Shown: positions 16,198 to 25,091 of the stretch, piece by piece
How positions within the stretch are numbered: the stretch's first letter is position 1
Layout: every line of letters starts with the position of its first letter
NCBI GenBank assembly: GCA_934322085.1
Contig: CAKRGF010000001.1
Location: forward strand, 1 to 64,000
Origin: an uncultured Eubacterium sp.
Lineage (GTDB): Bacteria > Bacillota > Clostridia > Lachnospirales > Lachnospiraceae
Reading direction: 5' to 3'
Length of the DNA stretch: 64,000 bases
Program-made: the position numbers and the translations under genes
Notes under the pieces: generated by a model
Database searches by the model: none
Seen by the model: only the letters and a program-made list of their open reading frames with translations
What the model was told of the DNA's origin: nothing

Positions 16198-18080
16198 TGT
16201 GCACTACCTCCACTTGCTTTTCTATCCATCATGCATATCCCAGCATGGAATGAAGCAGCTCCACAGCCACTGCACTTCTGCTTACAGTTCGGCGTAACCT
16301 TTCCCTGCTTTGCATTTTCATATTCACGGCGTAAAAACTGTTTGCTGACACCAATATCAATAAAATCCCATGGAAAAATTTCATCTTCCTTTCGTTCTCT
16401 GTAATTATAAAAATCACGATCTACTGAAAGTTCATCAAGCAGTTCATTCCACACATCTGGGCGGAAATAATCTGTCCATGCGTCAAAAATGCATCCCTTC
16501 CGGTAAGCCTTTTCTATTACATCCGCAAGCCTCCTGTCACCTCTGGCAAAGATTCCTTCCAATTCAGAAGTCACAGCATCATGGCAGATATAACGGATGG
16601 AACGCTGATTTATCTGTTCTCTTACCTTACCGGTAAGGAACCGTCGTTTCTCATCAAAATACTCTGCCGTTCCCATTGGCGCCCACTGAAACGGAGTAAA
16701 CGGTTTTGGCACAAAAAACGACGTACTTGCCGTGATCTCCGGTCTTCCCTGACGTTCCTCTTTCGGAAGTTCAAAATAGGTGGCAGCGATGTCATTTGCC
16801 AATTCGGCAATTGCCGCAATATCCTCGTCCGTTTCACCGGGAAGTCCTAACATGAAATATAATTTGACACGTTTCCATCCCCCTTGGAAAGCTTCCCATG
16901 CTCCTTTTAAAATAACTTCTTTCGTAAGTCCTTTATTAATCACGTCACGCATACGCTGAGACCCTGCCTCCGGTGCAAATGTCAGGCTGCTTTTCCTGAT
17001 ATCCTGAACTTTACTCATAACATCCAAAGAAAACGCATCAATACGAAGCGATGGCAGCGCAATATTTAATTTTCTCTGACGGCATTCTTCAATCAGATAA
17101 TAAACCAAATCCGCCAGTTCATCATAATCACTTGAACTTAAAGAACTTAATGTGATTTCCTCATACCCGGTATTGTCAAGCATCTCCATTGCCCGCTGTT
17201 TCAAAAAATCAAGTTTTCTTGGACGAATCGGACGATAAATCATCCCCGCCTGGCAGAAACGGCACCCGCGGATACATCCGCGCTGGATTTCCAGTACGAC
17301 TCGGTCCTGCGTAGCACGAATATATGGCACCAGTGGTTTGGATGGATAATAGGTATCGCTCAAATCAGTCACCACCTGCTTTTTCACACGTTTTGGGGCT
17401 TCCTTGCAGTTTGGCTCCATCGATGCAATCGTTCCATCCTCGTGATACGTCACATCATATAAAAGAGGAACATACAGTCCTTCCACACCGGCTGCCCGCT
17501 TCAAAAATGTCAACCGGTCCTCTCCCTTTTGTCTGGAATCCTTATAAACATCTAACAATTCCCGGTAAACAGTCTCTCCTTCTCCAATGTAAAAAATATC
17601 AAAGAACTCAGCAATTGGTTCCGGATTATACGTACATGGACCTCCTCCAATTACAATCGGATCTTCCCATGTTCTCTCGCTGGCGTGCAGCGGAATGTGC
17701 GACAAATCCAAAACCTGCAAAATATTGGTATAACACATTTCATATTGAATCGTAATACCAAGAAAATCAAACGCCCGAATCGGCTCCTGGCTCTCTAACG
17801 CAAACAATGGAATATTTTTCTCGCGCAGTATCTTGTCCATGTCCGGCCACGGAGAATAAACCCTTTCACAGTAGGTGTCATCCCAGCGGTTAAACATATC
17901 GTATAAAATCTGTATGCCAAGATGTGACATTCCAATCTCATATACATCCGGAAAACACATACAAAAACGTACATCAACCTCACTCGGATTTTTCTTTACC
18001 ATATTAATTTCATTTCCAATATATCTGGCTGGTTTTTCAACCTGCATTAAAACTTCATCACGAAGCGCTAGTTTTCTCAT
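16194..18080 (-). CDS. TIGR03960 family B12-binding-like radical SAM protein
   Basis: The 628-residue protein has an N-terminal region like the cobalamin-binding domain of B12-dependent radical SAM enzymes (residues about 20-170, with IGMSHLGIQILYDMFNR). A radical SAM core follows, with its iron-sulphur motif CIRGCRFC near residue 270 (CxxxCxxC), and a C-terminal extension with a second cysteine cluster CKQKCSGCG near 597. The reaction is not known for this family. The partner DUF2344 gene overlaps its stop. The start ATG lies behind AGAAAGGATAACAGAGC, and a TTGACA-18-TATAAT promoter is found upstream at 18116-18145. Confidence 0.88.
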   Translation of the reverse strand: MRKLALRDEVLMQVEKPARYIGNEINMVKKNPSEVDVRFCMCFPDVYEIGMSHLGIQILYDMFNRWDDTYCERVYSPWPDMDKILREKNIPLFALESQEPIRAFDFLGITIQYEMCYTNILQVLDLSHIPLHASERTWEDPIVIGGGPCTYNPEPIAEFFDIFYIGEGETVYRELLDVYKDSRQKGEDRLTFLKRAAGVEGLYVPLLYDVTYHEDGTIASMEPNCKEAPKRVKKQVVTDLSDTYYPSKPLVPYIRATQDRVVLEIQRGCIRGCRFCQAGMIYRPIRPRKLDFLKQRAMEMLDNTGYEEITLSSLSSSDYDELADLVYYLIEECRQRKLNIALPSLRIDAFSLDVMSKVQDIRKSSLTFAPEAGSQRMRDVINKGLTKEVILKGAWEAFQGGWKRVKLYFMLGLPGETDEDIAAIAELANDIAATYFELPKEERQGRPEITASTSFFVPKPFTPFQWAPMGTAEYFDEKRRFLTGKVREQINQRSIRYICHDAVTSELEGIFARGDRRLADVIEKAYRKGCIFDAWTDYFRPDVWNELLDELSVDRDFYNYRERKEDEIFPWDFIDIGVSKQFLRREYENAKQGKVTPNCKQKCSGCGAASFHAGICMMDRKASGGSAQ

Positions 18081-18115
18081 GCTCTGTTATCCTTTCTTCT
18101 GCATTCTGTTCGTCA

Positions 18116-18145
18116 ATTATACACAACTTTATGATATACTGTCAA
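18116..18145 (-). promoter_or_regulatory. Promoter of the TIGR03960 / RNase G operon
   Basis: Minus-strand TTGACA (18140-18145) and TATAAT (18116-18121), 18 bp apart. It stands back to back with the plus-strand promoter at 18151-18179, the two -35 elements being only 5 bp apart, so the promoters may compete. Confidence 0.75.
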
Positions 18146-18150
18146 ATATC

Positions 18151-18179
18151 TTGCCACTTGAATCAACTTATGCTATATT
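18151..18179 (+). promoter_or_regulatory. Promoter of the zinc-ribbon membrane protein gene
   Basis: TTGCCA (18151-18156), a 17-bp spacer ending in TGC, and TATATT (18174-18179) form a good extended -10 promoter, followed by an AAGGAGG ribosome-binding site at about 18199. Confidence 0.65.
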
Positions 18180-18215
18180 GAAATAAGTGAATTTATGCGA
18201 AGGAGGGACCAAATT

Positions 18216-19091
18216 ATGTGGTGTCCAAAATGTAAAAATGAATACGTCGATGGAATTACCCTCTGCGCCGACTGTGGTGTGGAATTAGTCGATGAACTTC
18301 CGGAAGAAACGGAAGAAGCAAAACCGGTTCGTTTGTGCCATGTTGCCAATGAAGAAATTGGTGCAAAACTGGTTTTATATTTGAATGTAGAAGGGGTACT
18401 TACCGCAGGTATTATGCCGGTTACCGAAGAGGATGAATTTGACGATGGATTTTATGTTGTCGTTGCCAAAGAAGAATACGATGAAAAAGCCGAAACGTTT
18501 GAATCTTTTGACGGTGCATCAGAAATGACCGAAGAAAGAGTTTCTTCTATGATGACGGATATTGACGACGAACTTGCCCAGATTCAGGACGAAGAAGCAA
18601 GCAAAATGCTTTCCGAACTTCGTACCGAATCCAGTTCCGTTTATGTCAAGAAAAAAGACAAATACACAGATTTAAAATTCAGCGGTATTTCCTTTATTGT
18701 ATTTGGTCTTTTGGGACTCGGTCTTTTGGCACTGAATTTGTTTGAATACATTAACTTATTTAATAAATTTTCATCCTTAATCATGGCCGTTGTCTTTGTC
18801 ATTTTCTTCATCGTAGGAATTACTTCTCTTCTGCGCGCAAAGAAAATGAAATCCATGGTTTCCCAGGAAGAAAGAGCAAGTGATGATGTATTAGACTGGA
18901 TTGAAGCAAATATCACGAATGAATATATTGCATCTTTAATTAATGAAGAAGAAACGGAAGAAACAAACTACTTCACCGTCCACTCAGCAATGTGTGAGAA
19001 AGTCAAAGAACAGTTTCCTCTCTTCAACGAAAACTATATTGATGAATTAATGGATGAACGTTACAACGAATACTGTGACTCTATCAACTAA
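18216..19091 (+). CDS. Zinc-ribbon membrane protein of unknown function
   Basis: This 291-residue protein starts with a zinc ribbon: Cys3, Cys6, Cys17 and Cys20 in MWCPKC...LCADCG. An acidic region follows (rich in Glu and Asp, about 30-140), then two membrane segments (about 152-175 and 187-208), then a C-terminal acidic cytoplasmic tail. An ATG at 18195 is in frame, but the site GAAGGAGGG favours 18216. I recognise the architecture from other Lachnospiraceae genomes but know no function. It is a single-gene unit, with its own promoter and a bidirectional terminator at 19114-19180. Confidence 0.8.
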   Translation: MWCPKCKNEYVDGITLCADCGVELVDELPEETEEAKPVRLCHVANEEIGAKLVLYLNVEGVLTAGIMPVTEEDEFDDGFYVVVAKEEYDEKAETFESFDGASEMTEERVSSMMTDIDDELAQIQDEEASKMLSELRTESSSVYVKKKDKYTDLKFSGISFIVFGLLGLGLLALNLFEYINLFNKFSSLIMAVVFVIFFIVGITSLLRAKKMKSMVSQEERASDDVLDWIEANITNEYIASLINEEETEETNYFTVHSAMCEKVKEQFPLFNENYIDELMDERYNEYCDSIN

Positions 19092-19113
19092 ACACTTCTT
19101 CTCCAACAAAAAG

Positions 19114-19180
19114 GAAGTTTAATTGTTTCAAGACTATAACGCCCCGCGTTATCCCGTCTTGAACTAATTAAACTTCTTTT
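19114..19180. terminator. Bidirectional terminator with ATAACGC tip
   Basis: Outer arms GAAGTTTAATT...AATTAAACTTC and TTCAAGAC...GTCTTGAA enclose a perfect inner stem ATAACGC-CCC-GCGTTAT (19136-19152), followed by a run of eight T. It separates the convergent zinc-ribbon and flippase genes. Confidence 0.85.
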
Positions 19181-19182
19181 TT

Positions 19183-20823
19183 TTACTTCATTAGGTGCAT
19201 CTTACTAGCCAACAGATATAATCTTCTTCCCATCGGAAAATCAAACAATTCTTCTTTTGTCAGACCTTTTAGCAAAAAGAACGCCACAAAATATACCACT
19301 ACTGCTACACAAACAGCAAGCATTGTGCGAATCAAATTAGAGCCAATCACAAGGCCCACAAGACCGTAGACACTAACTGCAGCAAGTGCCATCCAGAATC
19401 CCGCTGCCAAAGGAGCAAAGAACGTCTTAATAACTTCCTGCCGGTATGAAGGCACATAGCGTTTAATCGCACGAAGATTCAGGATAAACACAAGAATCGG
19501 GAATGTAATATTACCAATCAAAAGCGCGTAGACACCAATGTTTGTACATGCAAGGAAAAAAGAAACGATTCCAATATGGATCACCAGCGAAATTGCTGAG
19601 TGGATTACCGGAAGCCGCATTTTATCAATACTCTGCAGGGCGCCGCCGGTTACATTCGAAAGCGCATAAAAGATAATCGCCGTTGCACCAACTGTCATCA
19701 TATGTCCGCCAAGAACATAGTTTGAGGATGAAAACAGCATGCGCACAACCGGCTGTCCAAGAACCGTAAGTCCTAGTGCACACGGAATTGCTATAATCAT
19801 GTTAAATTTAATACCGGAAGCAACATTATAGTTCCACTGTTCATCGTCTCCCTCCGTGTATGCTGCCACCGCACTTGGTATCATAGAAGAAGCAATGGCT
19901 GTTGAAATCGCAATTGGCACACTGCATAACAAGCGGTATTTGGAACTGTACACGCCAACAAAACTTTTAATGGAAACAGCATCCAAACCTCTTTTTGCCG
20001 AAATAAAACCAAACAGTTTATAATCAATTAAGCCACTGATATTATAAACCGTCTGAGAAAGAACAATCGGAAGAATCGTAAGAATCAATATTTTAAACAA
20101 TGATTGGTAGGATTCCAGATTCCCGGTCACATCTTTCTTTTCTAACTTTGCCTGAACCGGACGGTATAACCAGTATACAAACATAACCAGCAAAAGAGCC
20201 GAAGTCGCACCAAGACATGTACCCAGTGTACCACCCGCTGCCCCCCAGGCAGCCTGCTGTAAACTTTCCGCATTCCACTTCATAAACAAATAGCTTGCCG
20301 CCACACTGACAATGGCGTTGACTACCTGTTCAATAATCTGCGAAACTGCTGTCGGTATCATGGTTCTTTTTCCCTGGAAGAAACCACGGAACACACCTAA
20401 TAAGGCTACAATAAAAATAGTAGGTGCAAGCACACGTAAAGGAATCTGAACACCACTGTATTCCGGATAAATCGTATGTTCAATCACACCTGCCCCCAAA
20501 AACAAGATTAGAGCAAATGCGCCGCCGGAAATTACTGCAAAACGCAGGGCAACTTTCAAAATTCGTCCTGTATTTTTATGTTCTCTGTTTGCCTGTCTGG
20601 CAGAAATCATTTTTGATAAAGCAAGCGGCAGGCTATACGAAGAAATAATCAAAATCAAATCATATATCTCAAAGGCAACCGCATAAATTCCATTTCCCTC
20701 TTCACCGAGGATATTGGACATCGGAATTCGGTAAACCATACCGATAATCCGCACAATAAGCGATGCCATCGCCAAAATACCGCCCTGTTTTAAGTAATCC
20801 GCATTTTTCTTTTTCGTACTCAA
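19183..20823 (-). CDS. SpoVB/MurJ-like polysaccharide or lipid II flippase
   Basis: The 546-residue integral membrane protein belongs to the MOP/PST superfamily, whose members move lipid-linked cell-wall or polysaccharide precursors across the membrane. About 14 hydrophobic segments are visible. The N-terminal block LKQGGILAMASLIVRIIGMV and the following GNGIYAVAFEIYDLILIISSYSLP resemble SpoVB-type proteins of spore formers. The start codon is TTG at 20823, preceded by GAAAGGACG. It closes the yqfC-yqfD-phoH-ybeY-DUF3048 operon. Whether its cargo is lipid II or a spore-cortex precursor cannot be told from sequence alone. Confidence 0.85.
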   Translation of the reverse strand: MSTKKKNADYLKQGGILAMASLIVRIIGMVYRIPMSNILGEEGNGIYAVAFEIYDLILIISSYSLPLALSKMISARQANREHKNTGRILKVALRFAVISGGAFALILFLGAGVIEHTIYPEYSGVQIPLRVLAPTIFIVALLGVFRGFFQGKRTMIPTAVSQIIEQVVNAIVSVAASYLFMKWNAESLQQAAWGAAGGTLGTCLGATSALLLVMFVYWLYRPVQAKLEKKDVTGNLESYQSLFKILILTILPIVLSQTVYNISGLIDYKLFGFISAKRGLDAVSIKSFVGVYSSKYRLLCSVPIAISTAIASSMIPSAVAAYTEGDDEQWNYNVASGIKFNMIIAIPCALGLTVLGQPVVRMLFSSSNYVLGGHMMTVGATAIIFYALSNVTGGALQSIDKMRLPVIHSAISLVIHIGIVSFFLACTNIGVYALLIGNITFPILVFILNLRAIKRYVPSYRQEVIKTFFAPLAAGFWMALAAVSVYGLVGLVIGSNLIRTMLAVCVAVVVYFVAFFLLKGLTKEELFDFPMGRRLYLLASKMHLMK

Positions 20824-20839
20824 TGCTCTATTCGTCCTT

Positions 20840-21946
20840 TCACTTAATCAAATTCTGTCGATTTTTCGGATACACGGCAATATAGGTTTTGCCGGGGTTA
20901 ATCGTCAGCACATTACCGGATTCATCATAATACGCCATTTCATTCGTTGATTCCACGCGTTTCCATGTGATTGAAATCCGTCTGCCATTGCTGTAGTAAT
21001 ACCCTTTTCCAGAGGCATTACCAAGTTTCATCGTCTGATATCCATTGTGGTCAATATTGGACTCACTCACCAATTGTATTATAACATTTTTAAATGCAAG
21101 CTGTTTTTTGTAATACCTATCCATATGTTTTTGTCCGTATTCATATTTTTTATAGGTCTTGCTCTTTTTGCTGTATTTCATCTTACAGGTGGAGTAATTG
21201 GAAAACGGAATCGTAATTGTTTTTGCTGTTTTTCCATTTACCGGTTCCGTATCTCCACTTGTAAAATTAAAATGTTTCGCCATTGCCTCGGAATTTCTTG
21301 TCAATGAATACCCAAGTTTTTTCGCGCCTTTTTTCATTTTCTTTCCATTGGTAAATACATTATGAGGTGCGCGGATGGATAAATCTCTGGCATATACAAC
21401 ACCGCCAATTGCTGATAAACCACTTAAATTGTTTGTTCCCAATTTTTCAATTTTAGACACCGCATATTTGGTATGTCCAAAGTGGCAGAAAATCGCATCC
21501 CATTCTTTGGCAAACTGCACATAATAGTGTCTTGCGCTTCTCACCGAACCAATCTTTTTCACCTTGCTGACATCCTCATAGACCGCCATCATTCTTGTAA
21601 TTCCACCTTCTGCCAGTGCTTCATACATAATGTCTGCTTTTGATGTTCCCTTCTGGTTCCGGAAAGCATATTCAATATTATTTATCATAATTGCAAAGGG
21701 ACGTTTCTTTGCTACTGACGGCTTAATATATTCGCCGGTAAACTCACTTTTAACCATCCCTTCATATGGATTTTTTGTTATCTGCGGCTCATCTCCCTGC
21801 TGTTTTGTTTGAACCTGCTTGTCCGTCTGCGGATTTGTTTTCTGCAAAGACTTTCTTCCGTAAGCCAGATACAGACCTGCAGCAATCAGTGATAACACCG
21901 CAATTCCACATAAAGCGAAAACAATTTTTTTCTGTTTCTGATTCAT
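20840..21946 (-). CDS. DUF3048 (YerB-like) secreted or membrane-anchored protein
   Basis: This 368-residue protein has an N-terminal membrane segment (residues about 9-29), a Lys/Gln-rich linker and the DUF3048 domain, recognisable by KKRPFAIMINNIEYAFRNQ, ADIMYEALAEGGITRMMAVY and the downstream KIGSVRSARHYYVQFAKEWD. The second half (VIIQLVSESNID ... GKTYIAVYPKN) matches the C-terminal part of the family. The function of DUF3048 is unknown; YerB is a Bacillus lipoprotein. Unlike YerB there is no lipobox cysteine here, so it is probably held by its membrane segment. Start after GTGAGGGGAAT, 24 bases past ybeY. Confidence 0.85.
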   Translation of the reverse strand: MNQKQKKIVFALCGIAVLSLIAAGLYLAYGRKSLQKTNPQTDKQVQTKQQGDEPQITKNPYEGMVKSEFTGEYIKPSVAKKRPFAIMINNIEYAFRNQKGTSKADIMYEALAEGGITRMMAVYEDVSKVKKIGSVRSARHYYVQFAKEWDAIFCHFGHTKYAVSKIEKLGTNNLSGLSAIGGVVYARDLSIRAPHNVFTNGKKMKKGAKKLGYSLTRNSEAMAKHFNFTSGDTEPVNGKTAKTITIPFSNYSTCKMKYSKKSKTYKKYEYGQKHMDRYYKKQLAFKNVIIQLVSESNIDHNGYQTMKLGNASGKGYYYSNGRRISITWKRVESTNEMAYYDESGNVLTINPGKTYIAVYPKNRQNLIK

Positions 21947-21970
21947 ATTCCCCTCACTTTCGCAGTACCA

Positions 21971-22468
21971 CTAACGTAAAATTTGTAACCTTTCCATAAT
22001 TTCACGCTGCTTTTCTTCCATTTCTGCTCTTTCTTTCTCTTCCATATGGTCATAGCCAAACAAATGGAGAAGGCTATGCACTACCAAAAACGAAAACTCA
22101 CGCAGCAGAGAATGTCCATATTCTTCTGCCTGTTCGCATACAACCTGTGAACACAAAACAATGTCACCTAACATCATCTCTTCTGACTCCGGAGAAATAG
22201 TAAGCGTCTCACTGAACTTTTCTCCCGAAAAATCCGCCGGGGCATCGTATTCCATCATCGGGAAGCTGAGAACATCTGTTGGTCTGTCAACATTACGATG
22301 AGTCCGATTAAGTTCATGGATTTCTTCCTTGGTCACAAGCGTGACACTGATTTCCGGTTCATAGGGACACTTTACAAAATCCGTAACAAATTCCGCCAGC
22401 TTCTCAACTTGCTCTTCCGGATCAAAGGGAAAAGTAACTTCTCCCATATCTTCTAAATAAATTGTCAT
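21971..22468 (-). CDS. ybeY: Endoribonuclease YbeY
   Basis: YbeY is a zinc-dependent endoribonuclease needed for 16S rRNA 3'-end maturation and ribosome quality control. The 165-residue protein has the signature HSLLHLFGYDH with zinc ligands His131, His135 and His141, and the upstream block NRTHRNVDRPTDVLSFP. It overlaps the end of phoH by four bases, the standard phoH-ybeY pairing. Confidence 0.97.
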   Translation of the reverse strand: MTIYLEDMGEVTFPFDPEEQVEKLAEFVTDFVKCPYEPEISVTLVTKEEIHELNRTHRNVDRPTDVLSFPMMEYDAPADFSGEKFSETLTISPESEEMMLGDIVLCSQVVCEQAEEYGHSLLREFSFLVVHSLLHLFGYDHMEEKERAEMEEKQREIMERLQILR

Positions 22469-23481
22469 CGTTTTCCTGCTTTCTTTGTCTGTGTGTTTGC
22501 TTTTTTGCGTGACTCTTTGTAATTTTCTCTCGCCTCATACTTTTCATAGGCATGTACAATTTTCTGTACTAAAGGATGACGCACCACATCTTTATTGGTC
22601 AGATAAGAAAAACCGATATCCTCTACCTGTTCCAATACTTTTGATGCCTGCTCTAAACCGGATTGCGTCTGGAACGGCAAATCTTTCTGCGACAAATCGC
22701 CGGTTATAACAACTTTCGAGCCAAATCCAATACGTGTCAAAAACATCTTCATCTGTGCCGGCGTCGTATTCTGCGCCTCATCAAGAATAATAAATGCATT
22801 ATCCAATGTTCTGCCTCGCATATAAGCAAGCGGTGCCACTTCAATCAGCCCTTTTTCAGAATTTTTAATAAAGCTGTCTGCTCCCATAATCTGGTAAAGC
22901 GCATCATATAAAGGTCTTAAATACGGATCAATCTTACTCTGTAAATCGCCCGGCAGAAAGCCGAGATTTTCTCCTGCTTCAATCGCCGGTCTTGTCAAAA
23001 TAATTTTACTGACCTCATCATTTTTAAATGCCTGGATTGCCATTGCCATCGCCAAATAGGTCTTTCCGGTTCCTGCCGGTCCAATTCCAAACACCATCAT
23101 TTTTTCCCGTATCTGGTTTACATACTTTTGCTGGCCTCTGGTTTTGGGCTTAATCGGTTTGCCCTGAATGGTGTAGCCAATCAATTCTTTATCAATCTCT
23201 GCCAATGACACATCCGAATGTTCCTTCGAAAGTGCTAAAACATAATCTACATTCTGCTCCGTAATCGTATTTCCACGTTCCGAAAGTGTAAGAAGTTCCG
23301 AAAACACATGTTTTGCCTGTTCAACTGCCACCTTACTTCCTACCAGTTTAACCGCACCATCGCGCAGAATTACGCTTACCCGAAGCGTTCGTTCAATCTT
23401 CTTTACATGGCAGTCAAGACCGCCAAACAAATTCCTTTCATGCTCCAAAGGAATCTCTAAGATTACTTCATGAGTCTCCAT
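22465..23481 (-). CDS. phoH: PhoH family ATPase
   Basis: PhoH-like proteins are P-loop ATPases linked to RNA metabolism, usually encoded with ybeY. The 338-residue product has an N-terminal KH-like region, then the ATPase core with Walker A GIGPAGTGKTYLAM (near residue 135), LTRPAIEAGENLGFLPGDL, the Walker B block AFIILDEAQNTT and GDLSQKDLP. The frame is open to 23574, but the ATG at 23481 has a GAGG site nine bases upstream and gives the normal N terminus (METHEVILEIPLEH). Its start lies inside the last 14 bases of yqfD, so the two are translationally coupled. Confidence 0.95.
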   Translation of the reverse strand: METHEVILEIPLEHERNLFGGLDCHVKKIERTLRVSVILRDGAVKLVGSKVAVEQAKHVFSELLTLSERGNTITEQNVDYVLALSKEHSDVSLAEIDKELIGYTIQGKPIKPKTRGQQKYVNQIREKMMVFGIGPAGTGKTYLAMAMAIQAFKNDEVSKIILTRPAIEAGENLGFLPGDLQSKIDPYLRPLYDALYQIMGADSFIKNSEKGLIEVAPLAYMRGRTLDNAFIILDEAQNTTPAQMKMFLTRIGFGSKVVITGDLSQKDLPFQTQSGLEQASKVLEQVEDIGFSYLTNKDVVRHPLVQKIVHAYEKYEARENYKESRKKANTQTKKAGKR

Positions 23482-24706
23482 CCTGCTTTTCCTCTGCTTT
23501 CTTATCAATCTTAAGTTCGCTCTCTGCGATATATTGTTTCCTTGTTTTTTTGCAAAGGAAACGAATCTGTCCACTGATTAACCAGTCCTTTTCATTTTGT
23601 TTGGTTATTTTCGCTTCCTTTAAAAGAATCTCCAATCCATCCTGTCTGCACTGCCGCAATAATTTCTGATACAGCCACTTTCCCTCTTTATAAATTTCTT
23701 TGCGGTTTCTCTTTCGAATCACAAACGTATACTCTCGAAACTCTTTTTTTCGTTTCGTAAAAGTAAATGGAATCGGTAAATCCTCCCATTTTGGCAATAT
23801 CGTTGTTATTATATCATATTTCTTAGCGTTATTAAACCGTTTAATTGGATTTTTTATCACGAAAGTCTGGTGATTGATTTCATACTCGGTCTGGCGGATT
23901 ATTTTCCCTGTATATTCTTTTTCACAGACCTTTACCGGGATCTCTTTAGAGAATTTGCTGTCACAGACAAGTTCCACCACTCCCTTTGCTACCACTCCCA
24001 TCTTATCCACAACCGTATCATCATCTCCGGTAACCGGAACAATCCCGGAAATCAGAATTTGACCTTTTTTTACCTTTTGTCCGGGCTTAACACATGCCAT
24101 ACCACGGTTTACTACAATTTTTTTGACAATTCCGCTTTTTTCTGCCACCAAGTGACAGAACCGCCCTGCACGTTCCCGTCCTACTTCCGGATTCGCTTCC
24201 TTTATGGAAATCACAAGAAGACTTCCTTTTTCTTCTGCCGACACCCAGCTGATATCCGGATGTTTTTGACGAATACTTTTTTCAATTGCATCACAGTGCA
24301 GCCTGCTCCGTTTCATTCCACGGTATACCTGTAGAGAATTTACGGTTTTTAATAGTGTCTCTTTCGTATAAGTAACCTGTCCTTGAAACTGAATCTGCCA
24401 GACAAATGTAGACAAAAAATGCAAAAGGAAGAAAAAGAGCAGAAAACCTGAAAAAAAAGTCCAGTTTTTCTTCATTCTCCCGATATAGAAAGGAAGGCCC
24501 TTCTTTTTTTTGATCTGTGGATGTAATTTCGTTTTATAGACAATGGGTTTCATCTTTTTAAAATCTTTGGCACAAACGCAAAATTCTACTGCTTGTTCTC
24601 TTTTTACTCCCCATAATAAAATGCCGTGATGACGGCACATATTCATAAAACGTTCAAAACTTCCCTGATCCGATTGGCAGACAACATAGCCCTGTAACCA
24701 CTTCAG
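23468..24706 (-). CDS. yqfD: Sporulation protein YqfD, likely with a non-AUG start
   Basis: YqfD is a membrane protein with an extracytoplasmic region, conserved in spore formers and expressed in the mother cell in Bacillus. The protein has a cytoplasmic N domain, one membrane segment (FFSGFLLFFFLLHFLSTFVW) and an outer domain with SWVSAEEKGSLLVISIKEA. The first ATG (24646) lies inside the conserved N domain: the same frame continues upstream as KWLQGYVVCQSDQGSFERF up to the yqfC stop codon, with no ATG, GTG or TTG. The best candidate is CTG at 24706, eight bases after a GGGGGA site; ATT at 24712 is the alternative. Confidence 0.82.
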   Translation of the reverse strand: MKWLQGYVVCQSDQGSFERFMNMCRHHGILLWGVKREQAVEFCVCAKDFKKMKPIVYKTKLHPQIKKKKGLPFYIGRMKKNWTFFSGFLLFFFLLHFLSTFVWQIQFQGQVTYTKETLLKTVNSLQVYRGMKRSRLHCDAIEKSIRQKHPDISWVSAEEKGSLLVISIKEANPEVGRERAGRFCHLVAEKSGIVKKIVVNRGMACVKPGQKVKKGQILISGIVPVTGDDDTVVDKMGVVAKGVVELVCDSKFSKEIPVKVCEKEYTGKIIRQTEYEINHQTFVIKNPIKRFNNAKKYDIITTILPKWEDLPIPFTFTKRKKEFREYTFVIRKRNRKEIYKEGKWLYQKLLRQCRQDGLEILLKEAKITKQNEKDWLISGQIRFLCKKTRKQYIAESELKIDKKAEEKQDGDS

Positions 24707-24718
24707 TCCAATTCCCCC

Positions 24719-24976
24719 TTATGTGCCAATGTATTCAACACAGCAGATTTCACCATAAATTTTACAATCTTCTTTGGTAAACCGGTCAATCCTAAGACAT
24801 GTACCGCGGACAATCAGCTTATTGTGCTTTCCCTGTAACTTAATCTGTTCGGATGTATAATCAATAATAGACTGGTAGTTCTCAACCAATGCCATTTCCT
24901 TTCCATATAAATTCACAACCGTTGTATTTTCCAAAATATCCGGTGCTAAATGAAGTTTTTCCGAAAGTTTTCCCAT
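24719..24976 (-). CDS. yqfC: Sporulation protein YqfC
   Basis: YqfC is a small protein with a PRC-barrel-like or YabP-like beta fold that accompanies yqfD in spore formers. The 85-residue product shows MGKLSEKLHLAPDIL, NLYGKEMALVENYQSI and LIVRGTCLRI, which match that family. The start is ATG at 24976, directly preceded by an in-frame TTG that could also be used; a weak AAGGG site lies about nine bases ahead. Its TAA stop is in frame with the yqfD N-terminal coding sequence, from which it is separated by only a few codons. Confidence 0.85.
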   Translation of the reverse strand: MGKLSEKLHLAPDILENTTVVNLYGKEMALVENYQSIIDYTSEQIKLQGKHNKLIVRGTCLRIDRFTKEDCKIYGEICCVEYIGT

Positions 24977-25035
24977 CAAACACAGCCCTTTTCTTTTATT
25001 CTATGCTACTTCCAAAGCTGCGGTTCCAAGGCATA

Positions 25036-25077
25036 AGAAAAAGTCTGTCTCCATAATAGTTTATGAAAACAGACTTT
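25036..25077 (-). terminator. Rho-independent terminator of rpsU
   Basis: Minus-strand hairpin AAAGTCTGT...ACAGACTTT with an inner CATAA/TTATG stem, followed by five T. It lies 15 bp after the rpsU stop and separates rpsU from yqfC. Confidence 0.8.
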
Positions 25078-25091
25078 CTCATATGTGCTTC

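Noticed and set aside
24980..25035. Sigma-E type promoter ahead of yqfC
   Set aside because: A CATAGAAT -10-like sequence exists, but no matching -35 element is found at the required spacing.
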